Assembly: GCA_002374095.1 (NCBI GenBank)
Contig: DFKY01000002.1
Location: 7,659 to 71,658 of the forward strand
DNA length: 64,000 nucleotides
Reading direction: 5' to 3'
DNA from: Lachnospiraceae bacterium UBA3633
GTDB taxonomy: Bacteria; Bacillota; Clostridia; Lachnospirales; Lachnospiraceae
The notes below the pieces were generated by a model that was not told where the DNA came from, did not search any database, and saw only the letters and a program-made list of their open reading frames with translations. Shown piece after piece: positions 35,839 through 43,958 of this stretch; positions within the stretch are counted from its first letter, which is position 1, and each line of letters starts with the position of its first letter. Both the position numbers and the translations under genes were made by a program.

Positions 35839-36089
35839 AATAGTTACCTCATTTTTTACATTATTCAGCTCCCTTGAATGAAAAACAAAAATAGATAAAA
35901 TATACCGTCAATAATATAAATTTGCACCACGTGGCTCTAAACGCTTCATACAAGGTCTCATTTTTATTTAAAATATTGATTTCTCAACATTTTATTTTTA
36001 TTGTTATATTATCATTGCACAACAAACAGACAAGTCGCATCATTTGTGCAAAAGTAAATACGACCCGTCAATATCAATTTCTTATAGAC

Positions 36090-37479
36090 AAATCGATTAC
36101 TATCTGCTACAATTATTTTGGTTTGTTACCTGATAAACATATCAGGCTTTAAATGGACTTCATCTGATGGGATGAGGTCCATTTTCATTAAATCCCATAG
36201 TTCCTTAAAATTTTTATCATTTTGCTCTAATGCTATTTCATATGGACTTTTATTTCCCAAACTTGGTCTTCTTGTGCTATTTATATTATTCATTAGCTTA
36301 AGTATATCTTCATCTGTATATGGGTTTAAACTTCTCTTTCTTGGTATAGCATATCTTATAAATTCATGATTCTTTTCTATATGCGGTTTTTGCCAAGATG
36401 CCATTGGATCACAGAAATATATATGTGTTCTCATTTCCAATTCATCTGTACACTCTATATCTTCCACTCTTTTAAATTCAGAACCATTATCAGTTAATAT
36501 TATTGGAAATAATTTTCTAAAAGTTTCTATTCCTAACCCCATCTCCAAAAATCAAATACTCTTTTAACTGAACTAACTTTACCATCTGGCATAAGGAACA
36601 TTAACATTACATTATTCTTTCTGAATATCATTGTTAATAGTCTTTTACCTTTTTCTCTTACTCCCTTTACTGTATCCATTTCAACAACAATATCATCTTC
36701 TAATGTCTTTATTGCTCGCTCATAATCTTCATATGTTCTACCTTTACGATATATTTGATTTAGACTATCTTTTACCTTATCTCGCTTATTTACTCGCCTT
36801 TTTCGGTATGCCGTCTTTCGCCTTAAATCTATATTACGTGTTGTCATCTCATTTAAATCAATATAATTATATAAACTTCTAAGACATATTGGAATTTCAT
36901 CTTTATGTTCTGCATATATATGTGTTAATGGTTGACCTTTATTTATGAGTTTTGTAACTAATTTATCTAGTTCATTAAACTTTTCACCTTTAAGTCTTAT
37001 TCATCGTCTAGAATCGCTTCTACGACGCTCTACAGCCGCTTCAGCATGCTTTGCCGAATAAATATACTTCTCTTTGTTGCAAATACGTTTATCTTTACAT
37101 CTATTACAAACATATGGCGGTTTTTCATATTTAGTGCACTTTTGAGAAACATATCCTTGACATATTTCGTGACAATCTTGTTTCCTACATGTTTTACATC
37201 TTTTATTACAATACTCTTCATCACATAAATGTCGCTTTTCACACTGCCTTGCTTTCCTACAATCGTTTCCACCTGGATAATTCCCAGCAATGAATGTTCT
37301 ATTGACCTTTATTTCATTAGAAACTGTTGTTGGATGTCTGTGTAATACATTAGCTATTTTTTTAAACGAATGCCCTTGTTCTATCCCAACTTCTATTGCT
37401 AACCTATCAGTAAATTTCATCTGACCTTCAAAGTAATTTTTCATATCTGCTCCTCCTCTTAGCAGACAATAATCGATTA
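36090..37479 (-). mobile_element. Decayed IS30-family insertion sequence
   Basis: About 1.39 kb bounded by imperfect inverted repeats of about 20 bases. The left end at 36090-36109 and the right end at 37460-37479 share AATCGATTA and TCTGCTA, with three mismatches. It contains one transposase gene broken into three pieces. I could not confirm a target-site duplication. Confidence 0.8.
36126..37444 (-). pseudogene. IS30-family transposase, inactivated
   Basis: Part 1 (37444-37001) has the N-terminal helix-turn-helix (GHSFKKIANVLHRHPTTVSNEI) and the cysteine-rich zinc segment. It ends at an in-frame TGA. Part 2 continues in the same frame (LKGEKFNELDKLV onward) to a stop at 36533. Part 3 (36548-36126) is in another frame, with the DDE segment IILTDNGSEF and the NSTRRPSLGNKSPYE end. 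Adding one T to the T5 tract near 36553 restores VFDFLEMGLGIETF. One nonsense change and one frameshift therefore inactivate it. Confidence 0.85.
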
Positions 37480-37695
37480 CTTTATTATCATTTTTTATCC
37501 ATTACATTGCAATAGTAAATTAGACTATTTTTACTGATTTTTATCTTTAAAACAAAGGTTTAAATTTTCATTCTAACATTATAATTAATTTATTATATAT
37601 AAATGTATGAGATAAAAAAGTCACATAAAGTAATTCTTTATATTAAGGTTTTGTGATTTTCAATGTGAAGTAAATGTTCTGACAGAAAAAAACAA
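37480..37695. other. Non-coding AT-rich spacer
   Basis: Between the IS30 end and the type III antitoxin promoter. I see no open reading frame with coding character and no strong structure. Confidence 0.5.
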
Positions 37696-37723
37696 TTGAC
37701 TTTTGTAATAAATATGCTAAAAT
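37696..37723 (+). promoter_or_regulatory. Promoter of the type III antitoxin RNA
   Basis: TTGACT at 37696-37701, 16 bases, and an extended TGCTAAAAT -10 region (hexamer 37718-37723). Transcription would start about 37730, at the base of a stem that encloses the repeat array. Confidence 0.75.
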
Positions 37724-37728
37724 AACAT

Positions 37729-37859
37729 ATATACCACAAAAATGGCAAAGAAAAAGAGGGAGCCATAACCTAAAAGATGGAGTAAAAAAAGAGGGAGCCA
37801 TAACCTAAAAGATGGAGTAAAAAAAGAGGGAGCCATAACCTAAAGTGGTATATTTTTTT
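37729..37859 (+). ncRNA. Type III antitoxin RNA (ToxI/antiQ-like) with 35-nt tandem repeats
   Basis: Repeats beginning GAGGGAGCCATAACC start at 37756, 37791 and 37826: two full 35-base units that are identical or nearly so, plus a partial third of about 19 bases. The array is flanked by ATATACCAC (37729-37737) and its complement GTGGTATAT (37845-37853), which is followed by six T residues, so the transcript has an outer stem that doubles as a terminator. A toxN-like gene follows at once. The unit length and the number of repeats (about 2.6) resemble antiQ of the AbiQ system. Each processed unit would fold as a pseudoknot that sequesters the toxin. Confidence 0.9.
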
Positions 37860-37865
37860 GTTTAT

Positions 37866-38426
37866 ATGCAAAGATTGAAAATATATAATATAGATGATGA
37901 CTATATAAGATATTTGAGTCAATATGATTCAAATATAGATTATAATGTAAAGAACAATTCAAAACACAAGCGACCATACATAGGAATTATTATGAAAATT
38001 TTTGATTCATACTATTTTGCCCCATTAAAAAGTCCAAAGAAGAAGTTTTGTGAAACAATGAAAAACCATATAGATATAATATTGATTGAAAATGGCAAAA
38101 AAGGGGTTATTAATTTAAATGACATGATACCAATAAGTAAAGAACACCTTGGTTTATTAAAAGAAGTGGATTATATTATAAAACAAACAGATAATGAAGA
38201 TGAAATTAAATATAAAAATATTATACAAGATCAAACAGCATGGTGTAATAAATTAGACAATAAAGCAATGATAATAAAAAAAGCAACAAAATTATATAGT
38301 TTATATAATAAGTTACCAAAAGATAATAAGTTAAGACAAAGATGCTGTAATTTTAAATTACTTGAAGAGAAAGCCAAAGAATATAAAAATTTTACTAGAT
38401 CAATTAATAGTTTTTATTTTTCATAG
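37866..38426 (+). CDS. ToxN/AbiQ-type endoribonuclease toxin
   Basis: A 186-residue toxin of the type III family. Visible family features are the N-terminal LKIYNIDDDYIRYLSQYDS, then KRPYIGIIMKI, YYFAPLKSPK, the GVINLNDMIPI strand, and a helical C-terminus. The enzyme cuts RNA, and its antitoxin RNA repeats lie immediately upstream. I start at ATG 37866, which matches the family N-terminus; the GTG at 37845 lies in the terminator stem. The ribosome site is weak, as expected for a toxin expressed by read-through. In other bacteria such loci give abortive phage defence. Confidence 0.88.
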   Translation: MQRLKIYNIDDDYIRYLSQYDSNIDYNVKNNSKHKRPYIGIIMKIFDSYYFAPLKSPKKKFCETMKNHIDIILIENGKKGVINLNDMIPISKEHLGLLKEVDYIIKQTDNEDEIKYKNIIQDQTAWCNKLDNKAMIIKKATKLYSLYNKLPKDNKLRQRCCNFKLLEEKAKEYKNFTRSINSFYFS

Positions 38427-38458
38427 CATTACATAAAAAATCTCATTGTTTCAAAATT

Positions 38459-38863
38459 TTAAAAATCCACAAGAGAAACATCTATTTTTATCACTATTAT
38501 TTCATCTTCGTCGTCGATTTCCGCTAGACTTATTGAATTTACTTTTGCGGAAACGACTTTACCAGCATCAATAAGGTTTGTAACTATGCCAGAAAACCTG
38601 TATTGAAGATTTCCTATTTTTTCATTTTTATCATTTAATACCATGATAGCATGCTCATCAAAAGGATAATCAGGTTCTTTTTTTAATGTTAATTTGTCAT
38701 TGACCTTAACTTTTTTGACGATTCGTTTTTTTATATTGTAAGTTCCTGATACAAAGCAATCAAATAGTTGTATTTCTTTAGTAAGTGGTTTTATAACATT
38801 AGAAACCCCGTCATTTGTCATAACTTTTAAAATATTTTCATTTATTTTAGTAAGAGTATTCAT
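38459..38863 (-). CDS. HIRAN domain protein
   Basis: A 134-residue protein whose residues 30-130 match the HIRAN pattern: FDCFVSGTYNIKK, the LKKEPDYPFDEHAIMVLN segment, KIGNLQYRFSGIVTNLI and a final KVNSISL strand. HIRAN domains bind DNA ends or stalled forks in helicases such as HLTF; stand-alone forms have no known role. AAGGAGG precedes the ATG. It ends a four-gene operon with a J-domain-like protein and two Sel1-repeat proteins. Confidence 0.8.
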   Translation of the reverse strand: MNTLTKINENILKVMTNDGVSNVIKPLTKEIQLFDCFVSGTYNIKKRIVKKVKVNDKLTLKKEPDYPFDEHAIMVLNDKNEKIGNLQYRFSGIVTNLIDAGKVVSAKVNSISLAEIDDEDEIIVIKIDVSLVDF

Positions 38864-38875
38864 AATAATGCCTCC

Positions 38876-39685
38876 TTATACAAGATTATAATCATTTATA
38901 TTGATACCTAAATTGGTGATTTGGTTTTTTAAATCATTGCTATAGTCATTATATGAGTTTATATCTTCATCATATTCCTCATTTTTTTCTTTTATACTTT
39001 CGTCGTCGGAAATTATATATTTAAACATATATGGGTCACTATTTTTTATGGATTTAATTTTCCTTTTGATTTTTTCAATTTTTTCATCAATATTATTTAT
39101 ATTAAGCCTTTTGCTTAAATCAACGTTTAATTGTTCTAATAAATCAATTATTATAAAATAGGTTTCTTGTAATTCTTCATAATTATTACATTTGTAATAA
39201 TTTGTTGCATCGTTCCAAAGCTCTTTAATTATTTCATTTTTAAACAAGTCTTCATTTATGTCAGGATGTATCATATTTACTATTTCTTTGTAGAGTTTTT
39301 TTATTTTCATAAGATGATGAGTAGATAAAATTTTGCCTTTACTGTTTTGCGCTTGTTCTATATATTCCAAATGATCATAGTAAGGCTTTAATTCGAATGC
39401 AAGTTCATTAAGAATTTTGTTTTTGTTATAAGGTATGCCATTATTGATATTTCTGTAGTAAATGGCAATTAGTTTTTTAAATTTTATACATTCAGTTTGT
39501 AGTTCAAGAAGCCTTTTCATTTTTTCACCAAAAAGACGTATATACTCTAATTCATAGTGCAGCCCTTCTTTTTCAAAAGAAAGTTTTTTGTTTAATAAAA
39601 ATAAATATTCTTTTTGTTTTTCTTCTGAATTTTCAATATTGTAATTAATTATTAAAATGTTATTATTCTCACTTGTGAACTGCAT
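38876..39685 (-). CDS. J-domain-like coiled protein
   Basis: A 269-residue, charged, mostly helical protein. Residues about 135-195 (HHLMKIKKLYKEIVNMIHPD onward) resemble a divergent J domain with an HPD motif, followed by ELWNDATNYYKCNNYEEL. Flanking parts look like coiled coils. A classical J domain would stimulate an Hsp70; no Hsp70 gene is near. I start at ATG 39685, preceded by GGAGG; the ATG at 39700 is in that ribosome site. It overlaps the end of the Sel1 gene upstream. Confidence 0.65.
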   Translation of the reverse strand: MQFTSENNNILIINYNIENSEEKQKEYLFLLNKKLSFEKEGLHYELEYIRLFGEKMKRLLELQTECIKFKKLIAIYYRNINNGIPYNKNKILNELAFELKPYYDHLEYIEQAQNSKGKILSTHHLMKIKKLYKEIVNMIHPDINEDLFKNEIIKELWNDATNYYKCNNYEELQETYFIIIDLLEQLNVDLSKRLNINNIDEKIEKIKRKIKSIKNSDPYMFKYIISDDESIKEKNEEYDEDINSYNDYSNDLKNQITNLGININDYNLV

Positions 39686-40543
39686 TGCTTTTCCCTCCAT
39701 GCATATTAATTAATCTCTCATATTTATGTCTACACTTATCGCTGCCGTTTTCTATTGCTACTTTATAATATTTTATTGCTGCATTTATGTCTTTTTTTAC
39801 TCCGATACCTTTTTCATAGTATTTAGCAATACTTGCAGGAGAATATTTTTTATCTCCTAAAAGATAAGCCTTTTTATAATATCTAAATGCAGTTTTCGAA
39901 TTCTTTTTTGTATATTTTCCAGTAAAGTATAAGTATCCAAGATAGTATAATGCTGGAATATAACCAAGTTGTCCAGACTTGTTAATAAGTAAAAATCCCC
40001 TTTTTTCGTTTTTTTAGTTCCAAGACCTTCCATGTACATATGGCCAAGTTCACCGATTGCCGCAGCATAGTAAAAGGATGAGTTTCTTTGATTAGCGAAA
40101 ATTTTTAATAGCTTAAATGCTAATTTGTAGTTTTTTTTGCATACCTTACCAAATTTTAGATGATGAGCAAAATTATATATACCATATTCTTTGTCGTTGT
40201 TAAAAAAAGCTTCTTCGTGATAATCAAATGAACTTTTAAAGTTTTTTAATTTTTCATAATCTGCGGCTATGTTGTTAATTAGTGTAAATTCGTCCCAGCT
40301 CTTTAATGATTTTGATGTTAAAGCATCAGCGTCTAAGTAACAAGAAAAAAGATAATCGTTTTTGTTTTTAGCAGTATCAGAGTAAACATTTGCAAGAGCT
40401 GGAGCGGCATCAATATTTCCTAATTTTAAGGCTTTAAAGAACTGCTTTTTTGCGTTTTGATAATCTTCTTTATCGTAGTAGTCATAGCCTCGCTGATAGT
40501 ATATATTTCCTAATATTTCTTTATTAAGGTTTTTGTTTTTCAT
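39669..40543 (-). pseudogene. Sel1-repeat protein, frameshifted at an A6G4 tract
   Basis: The frame from ATG 40543 encodes Sel1/TPR-like repeats (GNIYYQRGYDYYDKEDYQNA, HMYMEGLGTKKTKKG) and then turns into non-repeat sequence after about residue 180. In the -1 frame, the repeats continue from 40000 down to a stop at 39669 (YYLGYLYFTGKYTKKNS, IAKYYEKGIGVKKD). One missing base in AAAAAAGGGG at about 40000-40010 explains this; ribosomal -1 slippage there is the alternative. The joined product would be about 290 residues. Confidence 0.75.
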
Positions 40544-40556
40544 AAGTCCTCTGTTT

Positions 40557-41534
40557 TTAATATAAAATTTCTATATTATTAATTTGATTTATAAGCTGAC
40601 GGATTTCTATGTTTTCTATTGTTCCATGAAGTATTAAATCTGTAAGATTTTTATAATTTTTATTTTGAAAATTAAGGTAAAAATAGTCGTTTTTGTATTT
40701 TAGAATATTTATTTCATATAGTTTCTTTTTATATACAAAATTTATACGGCTGCATATGTCAAAGTTAAATTGGTATAAATTATATAGATCAGAAATACAT
40801 AGTATTTTTCTTTTTTTGTTTAGTTCTTGTTTTAAACTTTTAGTGCCATAGATATTTCTTACTATTTCTTTCATCTGTCGAAAACCAGTGTTGTCAGCTA
40901 CATCATGTAAATATTCTATGGACGCTAATTTTGCCTCTTTGAGAATTTCTACAGCTTTTTCCTTATTGCCTATATGAAATAAATAATCAGCATAATGTTG
41001 ATAGATTTCTACTTTTTGATTTTCAAAAGCTTCGTTTGTTTCATTGTCATGAAAAACACCATTATCATACAAATTTTTAGAAATTTCAAAATATTTTTTT
41101 AAGTCTTTTTTAACATAGTAGCCATACTTATACATACAGGCAAGTCGTTCTAGTGCATAAGTGTCATTTTCATCAAGCGCTAAAGCATTCATATAATATT
41201 TATATGCTTTTTCATAATCTATAGTTGCGCCTTGACCACAATAATAATGGTTGCCTAACCATTCGCATGCTGATATATAGGCGTTTTTAAACTGCATATT
41301 GTGAGAATAATTCCATTTTATTCGATCATAAAACCTTAAAGCATATTCAAATGATAAATCATTGTCGCCGCAGTCATTATAAAAGAACATAAGGTACCAG
41401 TCACAGTCAAAAGGATGTTTATCTCTATAGCATTTGAGTGCTTCTTCAACAATAAATAAATCTTTGTCGTCGTATTTTCTTTCACGATAAAGCCAATCGT
41501 CATAAATTTCATCTATGGTGTATTTGTGTAACAT
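40557..41534 (-). CDS. Sel1/TPR-repeat protein
   Basis: A 325-residue protein. Residues about 85-215 form Sel1-like helical repeats (EWLGNHYYCGQGATIDYEKA, ERLACMYKYGYYVKKDLKKY, then YADYLFHIGNKEKAVEIL). The last 80 residues form a distinct domain rich in aromatic and basic residues. Sel1 proteins are scaffolds for protein complexes. It is the first gene of the Sel1-Sel1-J-HIRAN operon and ends 13 bases before the next gene. Confidence 0.75.
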   Translation of the reverse strand: MLHKYTIDEIYDDWLYRERKYDDKDLFIVEEALKCYRDKHPFDCDWYLMFFYNDCGDNDLSFEYALRFYDRIKWNYSHNMQFKNAYISACEWLGNHYYCGQGATIDYEKAYKYYMNALALDENDTYALERLACMYKYGYYVKKDLKKYFEISKNLYDNGVFHDNETNEAFENQKVEIYQHYADYLFHIGNKEKAVEILKEAKLASIEYLHDVADNTGFRQMKEIVRNIYGTKSLKQELNKKRKILCISDLYNLYQFNFDICSRINFVYKKKLYEINILKYKNDYFYLNFQNKNYKNLTDLILHGTIENIEIRQLINQINNIEILY

Positions 41535-41629
41535 GTTTGATTGCGTCCTTTTTCTAATTTTATAATGGATTTTTATACAGATTGTGTATATATGAATAGA
41601 TCTTTTTATTTCGTTTTATCATTTTGTAT

Positions 41630-41653
41630 TATACGACAAGATATGCGACAAAA
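41630..41653. promoter_or_regulatory. Candidate operator, two 12-bp direct repeats
   Basis: TATACGACAAGA then TATGCGACAAAA in tandem, overlapping a TATAAT-type -10 box read on the minus strand towards the Sel1 operon. The neighbouring WYL regulator is a possible ligand; this is inference. Confidence 0.45.
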
Positions 41654-41662
41654 ATATCCCAT

Positions 41663-41687
41663 AAAAAAAACCCGCCAAAAGGCGGGT
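41663..41687 (-). terminator. Terminator of the WYL regulator gene
   Basis: Minus-strand stem ACCCGCC / GGCGGGT with a TTTT loop, followed by a run of about eight T residues. Confidence 0.9.
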
Positions 41688-41701
41688 AAACGCAATTACA
41701 T

Positions 41702-42730
41702 TTATTTATACCTTTTTTTCATGTCATTTAACTGATTTTTTATTTTATTAACTAATGATTTTGGGGATTTTACTGTCACATTTTCGCCGTATTGCAGCGC
41801 CCAAAATCTCATGGCGTTAGCATTTACTTTTGCAGTAGCAATATATTTATCCTTATTAGGACTTTTTTTAATGATAATATCATATCCAAACCAATCTATA
41901 ACATTTATTAAAGTTTTTTTATCAAACTCAAATGTCACCATTTCGCTTTCCCCAGACATCATATAAATGTGCTCTATCATATGTTTTGGGGCATTAAAGT
42001 TGTTAAACGCTTTGTTTTTATCTTTCTTTTCATCAAGTATCTTTGCGTTTATGATTCTGTCAACTCGTAAGTTTGAAATTTCATCTTCATATTTATCATA
42101 GGAGCATAATAAGTAATACCTACCATTAGAGGCAACCATCTGATGAGGACTTACTACATACTGCTTAGGTTCTTTGTTTTTATTTTCTCTATAAACTAGA
42201 TTTTTGTTCATGTCATATGTGAGGTAGTTGAATTGTATTTTTTTACCTTTGTCTATTGCCTCTGCTATTATTTCAATATTTAAAAATAAATCTTCGTTTT
42301 TTGTTTTGTCATTATCTGACATACTTACTTTACTTAAACTTGATTTGAAATATTTATTTGATAGATTTTCAAGTTTTTTAATAAGATGTTTCTTTTGTCG
42401 ACTTGATAGAAGCTTTGAGAATATAATACCATCAATTAAAAATTTAAGTTCTGAATTGTCAAAATCTCTTTCAATATAAAAATTTGTCCTGACAACGGTT
42501 TTGTTTTTGCCTTTTCCTTTGCCTTTTTCATCATATCCTATGCCATAACCAGCCTCTATTAAATTATCTATATTTCTTGTTATTGATTTTCGTTCAACAT
42601 CCATATCATAGGTTGTTTTAAGTAAGTTAATAATATCATTTTGAGTAAGCCTATGTCTTACATCAGAATGGTCTTTTAAGATTTGTAAAATATTTAAAAT
42701 TAATACATTTTTAGATTGCTTACGATACAT
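41702..42730 (-). CDS. WYL-domain transcriptional regulator
   Basis: A 342-residue regulator. The N-terminal winged helix lies at residues 5-65 (LNILQILKDHSDVRHRLTQN). The central WYL domain near 150-225 includes KKIQFNYLTYD, PHQMVASNGRYYLLCSYD and LRVDRI. A C-terminal WCX extension ends the protein. WYL regulators sense nucleic acid ligands and often control defence genes. It is transcribed from its own promoter, is terminated before the Sel1 operon, and is the likely controller of that operon. Confidence 0.88.
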   Translation of the reverse strand: MYRKQSKNVLILNILQILKDHSDVRHRLTQNDIINLLKTTYDMDVERKSITRNIDNLIEAGYGIGYDEKGKGKGKNKTVVRTNFYIERDFDNSELKFLIDGIIFSKLLSSRQKKHLIKKLENLSNKYFKSSLSKVSMSDNDKTKNEDLFLNIEIIAEAIDKGKKIQFNYLTYDMNKNLVYRENKNKEPKQYVVSPHQMVASNGRYYLLCSYDKYEDEISNLRVDRIINAKILDEKKDKNKAFNNFNAPKHMIEHIYMMSGESEMVTFEFDKKTLINVIDWFGYDIIIKKSPNKDKYIATAKVNANAMRFWALQYGENVTVKSPKSLVNKIKNQLNDMKKRYK

Positions 42731-42758
42731 ACATTTTGGCTTAAGTTACACATTAATT

Positions 42759-42788
42759 ATTATAATATTATAATTTGTAAAAGGTCAA
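42759..42788 (-). promoter_or_regulatory. Promoter of the WYL regulator gene
   Basis: On the minus strand TTGACC (42783-42788), 18 bases, TATAAT (42759-42764). Confidence 0.65.
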
Positions 42789-42837
42789 GAGTTTCTTAGA
42801 AAGTGTCAAAAATTTAGTAGTTAAAGTTTTCAACAAA

Positions 42838-43065
42838 CTACAAAAAAATATCTCCTTTTCTTGTTGGTTGTATTTCTATGATTTCTATTTCATCCTCATA
42901 AAACCATAATCCACCCTTTTTATCTTCCCATATTTCAATTGATTTAACGGGACGTTCATTATCTTCTGCATCAGACGTATCATCCACACATCCATTAAAT
43001 ACTTCTCCAGTTTTCAAAACGATTTTTATTCGTTTCCCGATATACTCTTCCAATTCTTTTTTCAT
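42838..43065 (-). CDS. Small Sm-like/SH3-fold protein of unknown function
   Basis: A 75-residue acidic protein (KRIKIVLKTGEVFNGCVDD, then SIEIWEDKKGGLWFYEDEIEIIE). The strand pattern resembles small Sm-like barrel proteins found in Firmicute accessory regions. GGAAG precedes the ATG. No function is assigned. Confidence 0.6.
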   Translation of the reverse strand: MKKELEEYIGKRIKIVLKTGEVFNGCVDDTSDAEDNERPVKSIEIWEDKKGGLWFYEDEIEIIEIQPTRKGDIFL

Positions 43066-43155
43066 ATTTTTAACACTTCCTTTTTTCTTTATAGTATAAC
43101 AAAAGTATAAAAAAAATTCTTAAATGTAAAGAAAGTAGGCTATAACCAGCAAAAT

Positions 43156-43224
43156 AGCCAAAGTTGGTAAAAAAAAATAGCCAAAAATGGTAAAAAAAAG
43201 AAGCCAAAATCGGTAAAAATATTG
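43156..43224. repeat. Three tandem 23-bp repeats
   Basis: Units beginning AGCCAAA start at 43156, 43179 and 43202, exactly 23 bases apart. Each has a short inverted core (AGCCA / TGGT) and an A-rich tail. A degraded fourth unit may lie upstream at about 43133. They lie in a gene-free stretch between the small Sm-like gene and the dinJ/yafQ promoter. Confidence 0.75.
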
Positions 43225-43342
43225 CAAAAACGTAGATTTTACAGTGTATTTATGTCATGTATTATAAAAGACTTATAGAATATAAAATCAAACGAATATA
43301 TTTCATTTGTTTTTTTTCTTGTTTATAAACTTTTAAGTTTTG

Positions 43343-43371
43343 TTGACAAAATATAAGCATAATAGTATAAT
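43343..43371 (+). promoter_or_regulatory. Promoter of the second dinJ-yafQ pair
   Basis: TTGACA at 43343-43348, 17 bases, TATAAT at 43366-43371. Direct repeats of GTCAAATTAT follow at 43375 and 43395, flanking the ribosome site; they may bind the antitoxin. Confidence 0.85.
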
Positions 43372-43402
43372 TGTGTCAAATTATTACAAAAGGAGTCAAA
43401 TT

Positions 43403-43669
43403 ATGACAGAAACAATTAGTTTGAGAATTGATAAAGATATACGGAAAGAAATGGCGAATGTTTGTGATGAACTTGGGCTTTCTCTTTCGGCTGCATTTAA
43501 TATGTATGCAAAAGCAGTAGCTAGAGAGAAACGAATACCATTAACTTTGGATTTGAAAGAAGTATATAATGCTAAAACAGCTAAATCTATAAAAAATGTT
43601 GTTAAAAAGAAAAATTTGAGTAAAACATTTAATTCAATATCTGAATTAATGGAGGACTTAAATGCTTAA
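43403..43669 (+). CDS. dinJ: DinJ/RelB-type antitoxin, second copy
   Basis: An 88-residue protein with a ribbon-helix-helix N-terminus (TISLRIDKDIRKEMANVCDE, then LSLSAAFNMYAKAV) and a C-terminal toxin-binding tail. I start at ATG 43403, after AAAGGAG; the longer frame begins in the promoter. It overlaps the toxin by eight bases and is paralogous to the copy at 26775. Confidence 0.92.
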   Translation: MTETISLRIDKDIRKEMANVCDELGLSLSAAFNMYAKAVAREKRIPLTLDLKEVYNAKTAKSIKNVVKKKNLSKTFNSISELMEDLNA

Positions 43670-43934
43670 AATAAGATATGAAAAGCAATTTAAAAAGGAC
43701 TATAAGAAAATTGTTAAGCGGGGATATAAAAGTTCTGATTTAAAAAAGGTAATTACATATTTAGTAAATAATAAAAAATTGCCCAAAGAATACAACGATC
43801 ATGAGTTAAAAGGAAAGTATTTAGGTTTTAGGGAATGCCATATAAAAAATGATTGGTTATTGATATATTATATAGACAATGATGAGTTAGTTTTGTATTT
43901 AACAAGGACAGGAACACATTCAGATTTATTTTAA
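43662..43934 (+). CDS. yafQ: YafQ/RelE-type mRNA interferase toxin, second copy
   Basis: A 90-residue toxin with DHELKGKYLGFRECHIKNDW and the C-terminal catalytic RTGTHSDLF. It is close in sequence and arrangement to the toxin at 26507. It is translationally coupled to its antitoxin. Confidence 0.92.
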   Translation: MLKIRYEKQFKKDYKKIVKRGYKSSDLKKVITYLVNNKKLPKEYNDHELKGKYLGFRECHIKNDWLLIYYIDNDELVLYLTRTGTHSDLF

Positions 43935-43958
43935 AACAATACATTTTAAAACTGCTTG

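Noticed and set aside
37756..37845. Direct repeats resembling a CRISPR array
   Set aside because: The 35-base units abut without spacers, only about 2.6 are present, and a ToxN-like gene follows; a type III antitoxin explains them.
39990..40020. Classical dnaX-type A AAA AAG programmed frameshift
   Set aside because: The zero frame reads AAA AAA GGG, so the heptamer is not in the standard phase, and I see no clear stimulatory stem; an indel is simpler.
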